Source of the DNA: UBA2365 sp964594045
GTDB taxonomy: Bacteria; Bacteroidota; Bacteroidia; Chitinophagales; Saprospiraceae
Direction of reading: 5' to 3'
Length of the DNA stretch: 37,750 nucleotides
NCBI GenBank assembly: GCA_964594045.1
Contig: CAZQKR010000042.1
Coordinates: 1-37,750, forward strand
Shown here: positions 1 to 8,215 of the stretch, piece by piece
Layout: each line of letters opens with the position of its first letter
How positions within the stretch are numbered: the stretch's first letter is position 1
The notes under the pieces: generated by a model
What the model saw: the letters and a program-made list of their open reading frames with translations, nothing else
Told to the model about the DNA's origin: nothing
The model's database searches: none
Program-made: the position numbers and the translations under genes

Positions 1-144
1 AAGAACTTATTTGTTATGGCACTATTGCCGCTTAAATTTTAACGAACTATTGTTAAATGATATAATTAATTAACCACAAAATTACTTTTAATGGAGGTCA
101 GGGTAAAATATATTCGATGAACGGAAATAATATTTCGATATAGG

Positions 145-681
145 TTATTTCTGCAGGAATAATTTTCGATAAATGTCCCAGATAACGATCCCTGCGCTAA
201 CGGCAACATTGAGAGAATGTTTCGTCCCGAACTGTGGTATCTCTATACATTGATCGAGCAATTCCACAACCGATTCACTCAATCCATCCACCTCATTGCC
301 AAAGATCAATGCCATTTTAATACCCGGCTGTGGTAAAAAATCCTGCAAGTTGACGCTTTGATCAGTCTGCTCTATCCCGATGATCTGATATCCACATGTT
401 TTCAAATTCCGGACTGTTTCCGTCACATCGGCAAAATACTTCCAATTCACATTTCTGTCTGCACCAATGGCCGTTTTGTTGATCTCTTTATGCGGGGGAA
501 CTGCTGATATTCCAGTGAGGTAAATCGAAGAAATCAAAAATGCATCCGCTGTCCTGAAAAACGAGCCAACATTCATTCCGGAACGTATATTGTCCAAAAC
601 CAGTACAATGGATGATTTCGGTATGGATTGGTACAACTCAGGATCCGGCCTGCCGAGCTCTTCAAGTTTTAGTTTACGCAT
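145..681 (-). CDS. TrmH/SpoU-family (SPOUT) RNA methyltransferase
   Basis: This is a predicted SAM-dependent 2'-O-ribose methyltransferase acting on tRNA or rRNA in the cytoplasm. The three SPOUT motifs are visible: NIRSGMNVGSFFRTADAF near residues 31-48, ALIFGNEVDGLSE near 124-136, and the C-terminal IPQFGTKHSLNVAVSAGI that forms the trefoil knot. At about 178 residues it is a compact member without an added RNA-binding domain. The start is taken at the ATG at 679-681 (MRKLKLEEL), which matches how I recall related Bacteroidota proteins beginning. A TTG two codons upstream (685-687) overlaps the pyrG stop and is the alternative. The overlap implies translational coupling behind pyrG. The exact target nucleoside cannot be read from the sequence. 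Confidence 0.88.
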   Translation of the reverse strand: MRKLKLEELGRPDPELYQSIPKSSIVLVLDNIRSGMNVGSFFRTADAFLISSIYLTGISAVPPHKEINKTAIGADRNVNWKYFADVTETVRNLKTCGYQIIGIEQTDQSVNLQDFLPQPGIKMALIFGNEVDGLSESVVELLDQCIEIPQFGTKHSLNVAVSAGIVIWDIYRKLFLQK

Positions 682-683
682 CT

Positions 684-2300
684 TCAATTTCGTGAGATTC
701 CATAATTTTTGGCTGCATGAATGAAAGCCACAAACAACGGATGCGGCATTTCAACCCTGCTTTTATACTCGGGATGAAACTGCACACCAATGAAGAATGG
801 GTGCTTCTGGAGTTCAACGATCTCCACCAAACCGGTTTTTGGATTGATACCAACCGGGATCAAACCTTTATCCTGGATCTGTTCCTTGTATTTATTATTG
901 AACTCAAACCGGTGCCTGTGTCGCTCTGAGATCAGTTGAGACTGATAGGCTTTTGCAGAAATGGAATCCTGTTCCAGCCTGCAGTCGTATGCGCCTAGCC
1001 TCATCGTGCCGCCAAGGTTAGTAATGCTCAATTGTTCTTCCATCATGCTGATCACCGGATGCGTTGTTTTGGAGTCAAATTCGGTGGAATTGGCATCTTC
1101 CAGGTTGAGTACATTTCGTGCAAATTCAATAACTGAAAGCTGCATTCCCAGGCAAATCCCGAAAAAAGGAATATTGTTTTCCCGGGCAAATTGTATGGCA
1201 TCAATTTTACCCTGGATGCCTCTTTCTCCGAATCCCGGGGCCACCAAAATTCCATGAACATCTTTGAGCAACGTCCTCGCTGATTTTTTATCCGTAATAT
1301 CCTTGGCATGTACAGGCACAATTTCCACTTTACTTTCATTGGTCACACCGGCATGGACAAGCGATTCAAGAATTGATTTGTAGGAATCCATCAATTCGAT
1401 ATACTTGCCAACAAGGCCTATCCTGACTGTATTTTTGGGATGGTTAAGCTTTTGAATGAAGTTCTCCCAATTCTTAAGATTCAAGTGGCTTTTGGGTGTT
1501 AAAGCCAGTTTTTCCATTACGATCTGATCCAGTTTTTCCTTTAACAGCAACAACGGTACTTCATATATGGTTTTTGCGGTAATGGATTCGATAACATCCT
1601 GTTTGCGCACATTGCAAAACAGGGCAAGTTTCTTGCGGATATCCTCGGTGATATGGTATTCTGTTCTGCAGGCAAGGATGTCCGGCTGGATCCCGGATTG
1701 CAAAAGCTCTTTTACTGAATGCTGAGTGGGCTTGGTCTTGATCTCATCGGATGTGGACAGATAGGGCAGGAGCGTGAGGTGAATGGTTACCAGATCCTCT
1801 TTCCCGGTTTCTTGTTTCAATTGCCTCAAAGCTTCAAGGTAGGGTAGGGATTCAATATCGCCCACAGTGCCTCCCAGTTCAGTGATGATGATGTCAAATT
1901 TGTTTTCCATCTCGAGCAAACGAAACCGCCGTTTGATCTCATCCGTAATATGTGGAATGATCTGTACGGTTTTTCCCAGGTAATCACCCCTTCGTTCCCT
2001 GGAGATCACAGTCTGGTATATCCTTCCGGTAGTCACATTGTTAGCCTGCGAAGTAGAAACATTCAGGAACCTTTCATAATGCCCTAGATCAAGGTCAGTT
2101 TCAGCCCCGTCATCTGTGACATAACACTCACCATGTTCGTATGGATTCAATGTGCCCGGATCAACATTGATGTATGGATCAAATTTTTGAATGGTCACTG
2201 AAAATCCATGAGCCTGAAGTATTTTTCCCAGTGATGCAGCAAGAATTCCCTTACCCAGTGAAGAGGTTACACCGCCCGTAACAAATATATGCTTGGTCAT
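684..2300 (-). CDS. pyrG: CTP synthase
   Basis: The enzyme converts UTP to CTP using ATP and glutamine, the last step of de novo pyrimidine nucleotide synthesis. The 538-residue length is typical. The N-terminal synthetase domain starts with the P-loop-like GGVTSSLGKG, followed by FDPYINVDPGTLNPYEHGE and the ELGGTVGDIES stretch. The C-terminal class I glutamine amidotransferase domain has the nucleophile in GICLGMQ (Cys383) and the rest of the triad in FHPEY (His509, Glu511). All catalytic residues are present. The ATG at 2298-2300 sits about 17-20 nt downstream of a predicted start site from a TACCTTTG -7 box. The last codons overlap the RNA methyltransferase gene. Confidence 0.98.
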   Translation of the reverse strand: MTKHIFVTGGVTSSLGKGILAASLGKILQAHGFSVTIQKFDPYINVDPGTLNPYEHGECYVTDDGAETDLDLGHYERFLNVSTSQANNVTTGRIYQTVISRERRGDYLGKTVQIIPHITDEIKRRFRLLEMENKFDIIITELGGTVGDIESLPYLEALRQLKQETGKEDLVTIHLTLLPYLSTSDEIKTKPTQHSVKELLQSGIQPDILACRTEYHITEDIRKKLALFCNVRKQDVIESITAKTIYEVPLLLLKEKLDQIVMEKLALTPKSHLNLKNWENFIQKLNHPKNTVRIGLVGKYIELMDSYKSILESLVHAGVTNESKVEIVPVHAKDITDKKSARTLLKDVHGILVAPGFGERGIQGKIDAIQFARENNIPFFGICLGMQLSVIEFARNVLNLEDANSTEFDSKTTHPVISMMEEQLSITNLGGTMRLGAYDCRLEQDSISAKAYQSQLISERHRHRFEFNNKYKEQIQDKGLIPVGINPKTGLVEIVELQKHPFFIGVQFHPEYKSRVEMPHPLFVAFIHAAKNYGISRN

Positions 2301-2323
2301 ATTGTTGGTATTATTACGGAATG

Positions 2324-2331
2324 CAAAGGTA
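2324..2331 (-). promoter_or_regulatory. Predicted -7 box for pyrG
   Basis: On the minus strand this reads TACCTTTG, a match to the Bacteroidota -7 consensus TAnnTTTG, 23 nt upstream of the pyrG ATG. The nearest TTTG upstream (2347-2350) lies only 15 nt away, shorter than the usual 19-22, so the -33 element is uncertain. Confidence 0.45.
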
Positions 2332-2559
2332 AGGAAAAAAAAGGAACAAATTAAATGGCTAAATTATTATCTGATATTTAGTTGGTGTAAATGCAAAATA
2401 AATTGGAATTGGGATATTTTGGCAATATGAATATGAGATAATTTGGAAATGCCTTTCATGGCCGGGTCTGTAACAAATCAAAAAACAACTCAAATTGCTC
2501 AAATTAACACAACAAAGGAACAATTAAAAATGTCGGGTTTCAAAAAATGAGCCTATGAG

Positions 2560-2642
2560 CCTTTGCTGGTGTTTTCACCAAAAAACCAACTGCTGCATAA
2601 GCAACCACGTCATAATTTTGCAGGTGGAAACACCAACAAAGG
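2560..2642. repeat. Imperfect 20-bp inverted repeat with 43-nt centre
   Basis: The left arm CCTTTGCTGGTGTTTTCACC (2560-2579) and the right arm GGTGGAAACACCAACAAAGG (2623-2642) are reverse complements at 18 of 20 positions. No T-run follows either arm, so it does not look like an intrinsic terminator. It could fold into a long cruciform or RNA hairpin, or be a small relic of a repetitive element. Confidence 0.7.
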
Positions 2643-2680
2643 TTTTAAAAGCAACAAACAAACAAAGGAACAAACATACA

Positions 2681-2699
2681 ATTTCTGGTGACCAGAAAT
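2681..2699. repeat. Perfect 19-bp palindrome
   Basis: ATTTCTGGT-G-ACCAGAAAT has two perfect 9-nt arms around one central base. Its size and symmetry suit a dimeric regulator site, but the distance to the transporter gene downstream end (about 170 nt) and to pyrG (about 380 nt) does not place it at either promoter. Confidence 0.6.
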
Positions 2700-2866
2700 C
2701 AATGTGATGGAACGAATCCTGAGGATGAATTTCATGACGATAAATGTCATGATTTTCAAACATCAGGTTTCTTCATGATCTGCAACGTCTCAAACAATTC
2801 GCACAATTCGAACTGAGGAACATAAGAAACAAAGAAACGAAAGAACAATCAATCAGCCAAATCCTT

Positions 2867-5119
2867 TTATTTCAACTTTTGCTGCATCTGGAAATTGGAT
2901 TCGATCATATACAATCGCTTGGTAAAGTTGATCGCGCTCCTCATCTGCGCGATTATACCAAAAAACAGCATACTGTTGCGGTTGCCTACTTCCTTATCCT
3001 TGATCCGCTTGATCTGGCTTTTCCTCAGGTCAGTAAAGAAATCAATGGTTTGAAGATGTTTTTTCTCGAAATCCTCACGAATTCCATTTTCCATTAACTG
3101 CATGCAGTCGTTCAGCAGATCAATGACCCTGTCAGCAGCTGCAATCAGTTCTTTGGACTGCTCAGGTAATAACGGCTTGTGGTTATTGTCGACATGATGG
3201 AAGGTATCCCAGGAAATGTGTTTCAGGGTTTGTATCAATTCCCTGATGTAATACAGATTGATGGTATAGTAATTGCCCAGTTCAGCGTCATTGTCCTGAA
3301 TCCGGGTGATGACTTTGTAGATCTGGTTCTGTTTATTTTCATAGTTTTCGAAAAGCTTGGTATATTTTTTATAATTTTTACTCAACAGGTCCAGATCTTC
3401 TTTTTCCAGCCCGCTAATCGAGTCAGACAGGATTTCCATAAAGTTTTGGCTGAATTTGTTGAAATTTTTAAAATTTTTCTTTTTAACAGCTTGAATATCA
3501 AGCGTTTTATGTCCTTCATCATCTTCTTCCTCTATTTCAACCTGCTTAGCTTTGGTCTTCTTTTTGTGGAAAGCATGTGTTCTGAACAAAATGAAAGCTG
3601 CAATGATCAGCATGCCACCTACGGCATAAAATGAACCGTAAGAAAATAATAAGGCCATAAGGAATGCTCCTGAAAATGCAAAAAACGCAGTCAGGAACCA
3701 GCCGCCAACAACAGAAAATACGCCTGTTATCCGATAAACTGCTGTTTCCCGTCCCCAGGCACCATCAGCAAGTGAGGCACCCATGGCCACCATAAAAGTA
3801 ACATAGGTGGTTGACAGAGGTAGCTTCATGGTTGTTCCGAATGAAATGATGATACTGGAAACAGCAAGGATCACTGCTGCCCTGACCAGGTCAAAAGCAG
3901 GCGCATTTTTACCCAATGCAAGTTGCTTTTGCTGAAATGACCTTCTGTCAAACCGTTGATCAACTCTTGTTTTGATGCTGTTTGGAACATACTGTTTCAG
4001 ATACTTGCCGAATCTGGTAAATCCCCTGACCACTTTTCTGGAAAGGGTGGATGAGCCGAATTTTTCGTACCCTTCCTCCTGTCTGCCCAGGCTGACCTCT
4101 GTTTCTGTAACAGTTCTTGCTTTTTTGTTGACATATAAAGTAATGGCCATAATAATACCGGAAAGCAGCAAAAGGTAGGTCGGTGTACCTATTTTTCCCG
4201 CAAGATCAGCCATCAGGAATGTGTCGGGTCCCTGACCGGAAGCAATCCACATATTGTAAGACTCAAAACCTGCTAACGGAACACCAATGAAGTTGACCAG
4301 GTCATTTCCGGCAAAAGCCATCGCAAGTGCAAATGTTCCGAAAAGAACAACAATTTTAAGTATGTCAAATTTGGTGAATAACAGGATCAACTGGAAAATA
4401 ACTGCCCAGAAAATGAAACTGTATAATATGATGATATAACTTCTGTTTTCAATCATGTCGATCATGCCTGGGGTAAGGAATGAAGCACCTTTAGCACCTT
4501 TGACCATCATAAAATAGGTAATTGCAACGATTGCAAGACTGCCCCAAATCGCTCCAAAGTACTTGATGGTTTTTTGATAATTAAAGGAGAACAACAATCG
4601 GCTTAAATATTGGAATAATACTCCTAAAGTAAATGCAATACCCACGCTCATCAGGATACCAAGGATGATCACAATGGCATTTTCTGAATTGATGTAATCA
4701 AAAATAGTCAAAGCATCTTCCTGGGTGAGGATCTTAACAGTTGCAATTCCCACGGCAGCACCCATCAATTCAAAAACCAGCGAAACTGTGGTGGATGTAG
4801 GCATTCCAAAGGTATTGAACATGTCGAGTAAGATCACATCAGTGATCATTACGGCAAGGAACAAGAACATGATCTCGGAAAAATAAAAATACTGAGGATG
4901 GAATATACCGGATCTCGCAACTTCCATCATCCCGGTCGAAAATGTCGCTCCAAACACTATACCCAATGCGGCAACAAACATGATCACCTTAAAACTGAAT
5001 GCTTTAGAACCTACAGCCGAATTGATGAAGTTAACCGCATCATTACTCACCCCAACTATTAAGTCAGAAATAGCCATAATGGCCAAAACGATCACCAAAA
5101 CTAAAAATAGTGTACTCAT
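2867..5119 (-). CDS. PiT-family inorganic phosphate transporter with C-terminal cytoplasmic domain
   Basis: This is a predicted low-affinity, cation-coupled phosphate permease of the inner membrane. The two inverted-repeat PiT signatures are present: GVSNDAVNF (residues 23-31) and GNDLVNFIG in the second half. The paired PTSTTVSLVFELMGAAVG and PLSTTYVTFMVAMGASLADG motifs are also there. The first 530 or so residues are strongly hydrophobic with about a dozen membrane segments. The remaining 210 or so are charged and helical, rich in Lys, Glu and Asp, and may be a PhoU-like regulatory domain. At 750 residues it is longer than plain PiT proteins, a length I associate with Bacteroidota homologues. 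No phoU or pst gene is adjacent. Confidence 0.92.
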   Translation of the reverse strand: MSTLFLVLVIVLAIMAISDLIVGVSNDAVNFINSAVGSKAFSFKVIMFVAALGIVFGATFSTGMMEVARSGIFHPQYFYFSEIMFLFLAVMITDVILLDMFNTFGMPTSTTVSLVFELMGAAVGIATVKILTQEDALTIFDYINSENAIVIILGILMSVGIAFTLGVLFQYLSRLLFSFNYQKTIKYFGAIWGSLAIVAITYFMMVKGAKGASFLTPGMIDMIENRSYIIILYSFIFWAVIFQLILLFTKFDILKIVVLFGTFALAMAFAGNDLVNFIGVPLAGFESYNMWIASGQGPDTFLMADLAGKIGTPTYLLLLSGIIMAITLYVNKKARTVTETEVSLGRQEEGYEKFGSSTLSRKVVRGFTRFGKYLKQYVPNSIKTRVDQRFDRRSFQQKQLALGKNAPAFDLVRAAVILAVSSIIISFGTTMKLPLSTTYVTFMVAMGASLADGAWGRETAVYRITGVFSVVGGWFLTAFFAFSGAFLMALLFSYGSFYAVGGMLIIAAFILFRTHAFHKKKTKAKQVEIEEEDDEGHKTLDIQAVKKKNFKNFNKFSQNFMEILSDSISGLEKEDLDLLSKNYKKYTKLFENYENKQNQIYKVITRIQDNDAELGNYYTINLYYIRELIQTLKHISWDTFHHVDNNHKPLLPEQSKELIAAADRVIDLLNDCMQLMENGIREDFEKKHLQTIDFFTDLRKSQIKRIKDKEVGNRNSMLFFGIIAQMRSAINFTKRLYMIESNFQMQQKLK

Positions 5120-5193
5120 TTTGCTTTTTCTTTATTTAGAAATAGTTTTTCGCTTTTTGATTTACTATAGTATACCACTACAATTTGCCCCTA

Positions 5194-5201
5194 CAAATAT
5201 A
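5194..5201 (-). promoter_or_regulatory. Predicted -7 box for the phosphate transporter gene
   Basis: The minus strand reads TATATTTG (consensus TAnnTTTG), 74 nt upstream of the transporter ATG. A TTTG at 5226-5229 lies 24 nt further upstream, slightly beyond usual spacing. Confidence 0.4.
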
Positions 5202-5340
5202 GAAACTTATCTAATAATAGCACGACAAAGCACAGTCATTCATTTAAAATTAACATTAAATTCATATATGTTATTTTTTAATATGAAATGATCACCGGTT
5301 TGTATCTGCCACACTTAATTGATAGATCAGTAAGTACCGG

Positions 5341-5374
5341 AAATAAAAAAAGGAGTGAAAAACTTCACTCCTTT
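5341..5374 (-). terminator. Intrinsic terminator of pnp
   Basis: A perfect 11-bp stem, AAAGGAGTGAA (5349-5359) with TTCACTCCTTT (5364-5374), closes a 4-nt loop. In the minus direction it is followed by TTTTTTATTT. It lies 40 nt beyond the pnp stop codon. Confidence 0.9.
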
Positions 5375-5413
5375 ATCTTATCTACGACGCTATGAAACAG
5401 CATCTTGCGTTAT

Positions 5414-7723
5414 TTATTCTCTTGGACCGGATTTTTTCCTGTCGTCATGACCGCCTCTGTGATCTTTACCACGGAAATTCCGGTTGTCCCGTCTTCCTTG
5501 TCCGGATCCTTCACGATGGCTTCTCCTGTCCTGATTACCTGAGCCCTCACTTCTTTCATTTCTTTGTTCTGTTCCATCCTCATCCTTAATGAAATCTGGT
5601 TTTGGCATCAAAGCTTTTCTGGACAATTTCAGTTTTCCGGTTTTTTCATCCACACCGATGAGTTTTACTTTGAATTTATCTCCCTCAGAGATCACTTCTT
5701 CCACGTTGGCAATTCTGCTGTGAGACAACTCAGAAACGTGAACAAGTCCGCTCTGCTTTTTGAGGAAACCTACAAAAACACCGTACGGCATCACAGATTG
5801 AACGACAGCATCATAAACGTCTCCGATCTGCGGAACGTGGGTCATCCCTCTGATGATATCTGCAGCTGCATCAATAGATTCTTTATTCGAACTGCTGATC
5901 TGAACCATACCTTTATCACCAATTTCTTCTATGGTGATCACCGTACCGGTTTGTGCCTGGATTTCCTGGATCACTTTGCCGCCTGGCCCAATCACTTCAC
6001 CGATCTGTTCTTTTTTGATCTCTATGGTCATCAGCCTTGGAGCATGAGGCTTAAGATCATCATTCGGTACTGCAATGGTTTTGCTCATTTCGTTGAGGAT
6101 GTGTAAACGACCTGCCTTTGCCTGGTCCAGTGCCTGGCCCAGCAATTCAAAAGAAAGACCGTCTATTTTAATGTCCATCTGACAGGCAACAATGCCATTG
6201 GCTGTACCCGTAACTTTAAAATCCATATCTCCCAATGCATCTTCATCTCCCAGAATGTCAGATAAAATGGCATTCCTTCCACCATCAGAGATCATACCCA
6301 TCGCAATGCCACTTACAGGCGAAGTGATCGGTACACCACCATCCATCATGGCAAGCGTCCCTGCACAAACCGTTGCCATAGAAGAAGAACCATTGGATTC
6401 CAGGATGTCTGATACAATACGCAAAGTGTAAGGAAAATCTGCCGGGATCACCTTTTTCAATGATCTTCCTGCCAGATTGCCATGTCCGACTTCACGTCTT
6501 CCAGGGCCTCTGTTGGGCTTCACCTCACCCACTGACAATGCCGGAAAATTATAGTGAAGCATAAACTGTTCAAACCTGGAGTCAAGTGCATTATCAACCA
6601 TCACTTTATCCAGTTTTGTTCCCAGAGTGATCGTTGCAAGTGCCTGAGTTTCTCCCCTGGTAAAAATTGCTGAGCCATGCGTTGAAGGCAAATAAGCGAT
6701 CTCCGACCAGATAGGCCTGATCTGATCTGTTGTTCTTCCGTCAAGTCTTTGACCCTTGTCCAAAACCATCATTCGGATGATGTGTTTTTTCAGTTTGTCA
6801 AAGTATTTATCTATCAAAGGACTGTTTTCCTCATACCACTCTTCACCTTTTTCTTCCAAAAGCTGTTCATGAAGTTTGGTTTTCAGCTCAGTAAGCCGGT
6901 CTTTACGTTCCTGTTTTCCAAGCGCAGCATGAGCTATTTCGCTGATGGTCCCTGAACAGAAATTTTCAACGTATACTTTCAGTTCAGTGTCTTCAGGTTC
7001 CGGTTCAACTTCTCTTTTGACCAATGCTTTTTCACCGACCATTCTTGCCAGTTCCAGTTGGGCATCGCATTGAATTTTTATGGCCTCATGTCCAACCCTG
7101 ATCGCTTCGATCAATTCACTCTCCTCGCATTCGCTGGCTTCTCCTTCCACCATCATCAGGTTATCCTTTGTGGCTGCAACTATAATATCCAGACTGGCTG
7201 TTGGTATCTGACTCCTGTTCGGATTGACCACAAATTCACCGTTTATTTTTGCAACTCTGACTTCCGAGATCGGGCCATCCCATGGAATGTCTGATACGGA
7301 TAGCGCTGTTGAAGCTGCAAGACCTACAAGTGTGTCCGGCATGGTTTCCTTATCGGCAGACAACAGATAGATCAACACCTGGGTTTCATTCATATAATGA
7401 TCCGGGAATAAAGGTCTGATCGCACGGTCAACTAATCTGGATATAAGCACTTCATAGTCAGACAATTTGGTTTCCCTTCTGAAAAAATTTCCGGGGATTC
7501 TTCCTGCAGCAGCAAATTTTTCCTGATAATCTACGGACAACGGAAAGAAATCCTGGCCTTCTTTTGCTTCGTGATTGGATACTACCGTTGCTAAAATAAT
7601 GGTGTCCCCCTGTTTGACCACTGCAGAACCATGAGCCTGCATGGCCAGCTTACCTGTTTCCAGGATAATTTCCCTACCATCAGGCAACTGAAAGCCGGTA
7701 GAGATTGGAATTTGTTTTCCCAT
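5414..7723 (-). CDS. pnp: Polyribonucleotide nucleotidyltransferase (PNPase)
   Basis: PNPase is a trimeric 3'-5' phosphorolytic exoribonuclease of mRNA decay. The 769 residues carry two RNase PH domains: an N-terminal one with EKFAAAGRIPGNFFRRE, and a second with the phosphate-binding HGSAIFTRGETQALATITLG and GPGRREVGHGNLA. A KH domain (IGPGGKVIQEIQAQTG) and an S1 domain (VMPYGVFVGFLKKQSGLVHVSE) follow. The last 45 or so residues are an Arg/Gly/Asp-rich, probably disordered tail that makes it longer than E. coli PNPase (711). It follows rpsO, the same order as in many bacteria. The leader contains two hairpins upstream of the ATG, possible sites of autoregulation. Confidence 0.98.
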   Translation of the reverse strand: MGKQIPISTGFQLPDGREIILETGKLAMQAHGSAVVKQGDTIILATVVSNHEAKEGQDFFPLSVDYQEKFAAAGRIPGNFFRRETKLSDYEVLISRLVDRAIRPLFPDHYMNETQVLIYLLSADKETMPDTLVGLAASTALSVSDIPWDGPISEVRVAKINGEFVVNPNRSQIPTASLDIIVAATKDNLMMVEGEASECEESELIEAIRVGHEAIKIQCDAQLELARMVGEKALVKREVEPEPEDTELKVYVENFCSGTISEIAHAALGKQERKDRLTELKTKLHEQLLEEKGEEWYEENSPLIDKYFDKLKKHIIRMMVLDKGQRLDGRTTDQIRPIWSEIAYLPSTHGSAIFTRGETQALATITLGTKLDKVMVDNALDSRFEQFMLHYNFPALSVGEVKPNRGPGRREVGHGNLAGRSLKKVIPADFPYTLRIVSDILESNGSSSMATVCAGTLAMMDGGVPITSPVSGIAMGMISDGGRNAILSDILGDEDALGDMDFKVTGTANGIVACQMDIKIDGLSFELLGQALDQAKAGRLHILNEMSKTIAVPNDDLKPHAPRLMTIEIKKEQIGEVIGPGGKVIQEIQAQTGTVITIEEIGDKGMVQISSSNKESIDAAADIIRGMTHVPQIGDVYDAVVQSVMPYGVFVGFLKKQSGLVHVSELSHSRIANVEEVISEGDKFKVKLIGVDEKTGKLKLSRKALMPKPDFIKDEDGTEQRNERSEGSGNQDRRSHREGSGQGRRDNRNFRGKDHRGGHDDRKKSGPRE

Positions 7724-7754
7724 GAAAATAACTGTTTATATTTTTTTGAAAATT

Positions 7755-7803
7755 TTCCGCCCCTTGCGGAAGGTGAGATATAATTTCGCAGCAGGTTTGC
7801 TGC
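7755..7803 (-). promoter_or_regulatory. Two leader hairpins upstream of pnp
   Basis: Two short perfect stems lie 32-80 nt upstream of the pnp ATG: TTCCGC/GCGGAA (7755-7760 / 7766-7771) and GCAGCA/TGCTGC (7788-7793 / 7798-7803). Neither is followed by a T-run in the minus direction. In E. coli the pnp leader contains a structure cut by RNase III and used for PNPase autoregulation. A similar role here is inference from position only. Confidence 0.35.
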
Positions 7804-7814
7804 AGTCTGAAAGT

Positions 7815-7846
7815 AAAATGGAGTGTTTTGTCAAACACCCCATTTT
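7815..7846 (-). terminator. Intrinsic terminator of rpsO
   Basis: The arms AAAATGGAGTGTTT (7815-7828) and AAACACCCCATTTT (7833-7846) pair with one mismatch around a 4-nt loop, starting 2 nt after the rpsO stop. In the minus direction the 3' arm ends in TTTT. It separates rpsO from pnp, perhaps with readthrough. Confidence 0.75.
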
Positions 7847-7848
7847 GA

Positions 7849-8124
7849 TTATTTCCTGATACCCAATGTTTTGATCAACTCCCTGTATTTGACAATATCT
7901 TTCTTTTGCAAATAAGCGAGGTATTTCCTTCTTCTACCAACCTTGGTCAGCAAAGCCTTTCTTCCGGCCTGATCCTTCTTGTTGGCTGTTAAATGTTCTG
8001 TGAGGTTTTTTACCTCCATGGTAAGTTGGGCGATCTGAGCCTCTATGGAACCTGTGTTCTGCTCTGATCCGCCGAATTCCTTATACAGGGATTTTTTTAC
8101 TTCTGTTGTTATTTTTACACTCAT
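7849..8124 (-). CDS. rpsO: 30S ribosomal protein S15
   Basis: S15 binds the central domain of 16S rRNA early in 30S assembly and contributes to an inter-subunit bridge. The 91-residue protein has the family pattern: GSIEAQIAQLTMEVKNLTEHL near residues 25-45, then GRKALLTKVGRRRKYLAYLQKKD, and the closing YRELIKTLGIRK. The length is normal (about 89). The ATG at 8122-8124 has a long A/T-rich leader with a TATCTTTG -7 box about 50 nt upstream. It ends in its own terminator in front of pnp. Confidence 0.98.
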   Translation of the reverse strand: MSVKITTEVKKSLYKEFGGSEQNTGSIEAQIAQLTMEVKNLTEHLTANKKDQAGRKALLTKVGRRRKYLAYLQKKDIVKYRELIKTLGIRK

Positions 8125-8172
8125 TTTTTAAATTTTTACCAAAATCAATTACGAAAATTTTCTTTAGCGCCG

Positions 8173-8180
8173 CAAAGATA
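8173..8180 (-). promoter_or_regulatory. Predicted -7 box for rpsO
   Basis: The minus strand reads TATCTTTG, matching TAnnTTTG, 49 nt upstream of the rpsO ATG. A TTTG at 8196-8199 lies 15 nt upstream, shorter than the preferred spacing and the same as at pyrG. Confidence 0.45.
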
Positions 8181-8215
8181 GAAATTTATCTCTAACAAAA
8201 AAATTATTGTTCGCT

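Larger units (their letters stand above)
2301..2866. other. 566-nt spacer between pyrG and the phosphate transporter gene
   Basis: No convincing gene is present. The spacer holds the pyrG -7 box, an imperfect 20-bp inverted repeat (2560-2579 / 2623-2642), a perfect 19-bp palindrome (2681-2699), and recurrent short purine-rich words such as AACAAAGGAACAA (two copies, about 2511-2523 and 2661-2673). A 62-codon minus-strand frame through the repeats (2575-2763) resembles no protein family I know. No T-tailed terminator for the transporter gene was recognised. Confidence 0.5.

Noticed and set aside
1..144. TTTAAC/GTTAAA inverted repeat (38-43 / 52-57) as a terminator for the RNA methyltransferase
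   Set aside because: The stem is six A/T-rich pairs, about 90 nt from the stop and without a clear T-run.
2575..2763. 62-codon minus-strand frame in the pyrG-transporter spacer
   Set aside because: It crosses one arm pair of the inverted repeat and the 19-bp palindrome, has no recognisable domain and no promoter.
3179..3634. 151-codon plus-strand frame opposite the phosphate transporter C-terminal domain
   Set aside because: It is a shadow of the Lys/Glu-rich helical region; the hydrophobic runs come from antisense Lys codons.
5564..6106. 180-codon plus-strand frame opposite pnp
   Set aside because: It is antisense to conserved KH and S1 coding sequence; the composition (many Phe, Ser, His) is that of a reverse-complement shadow.
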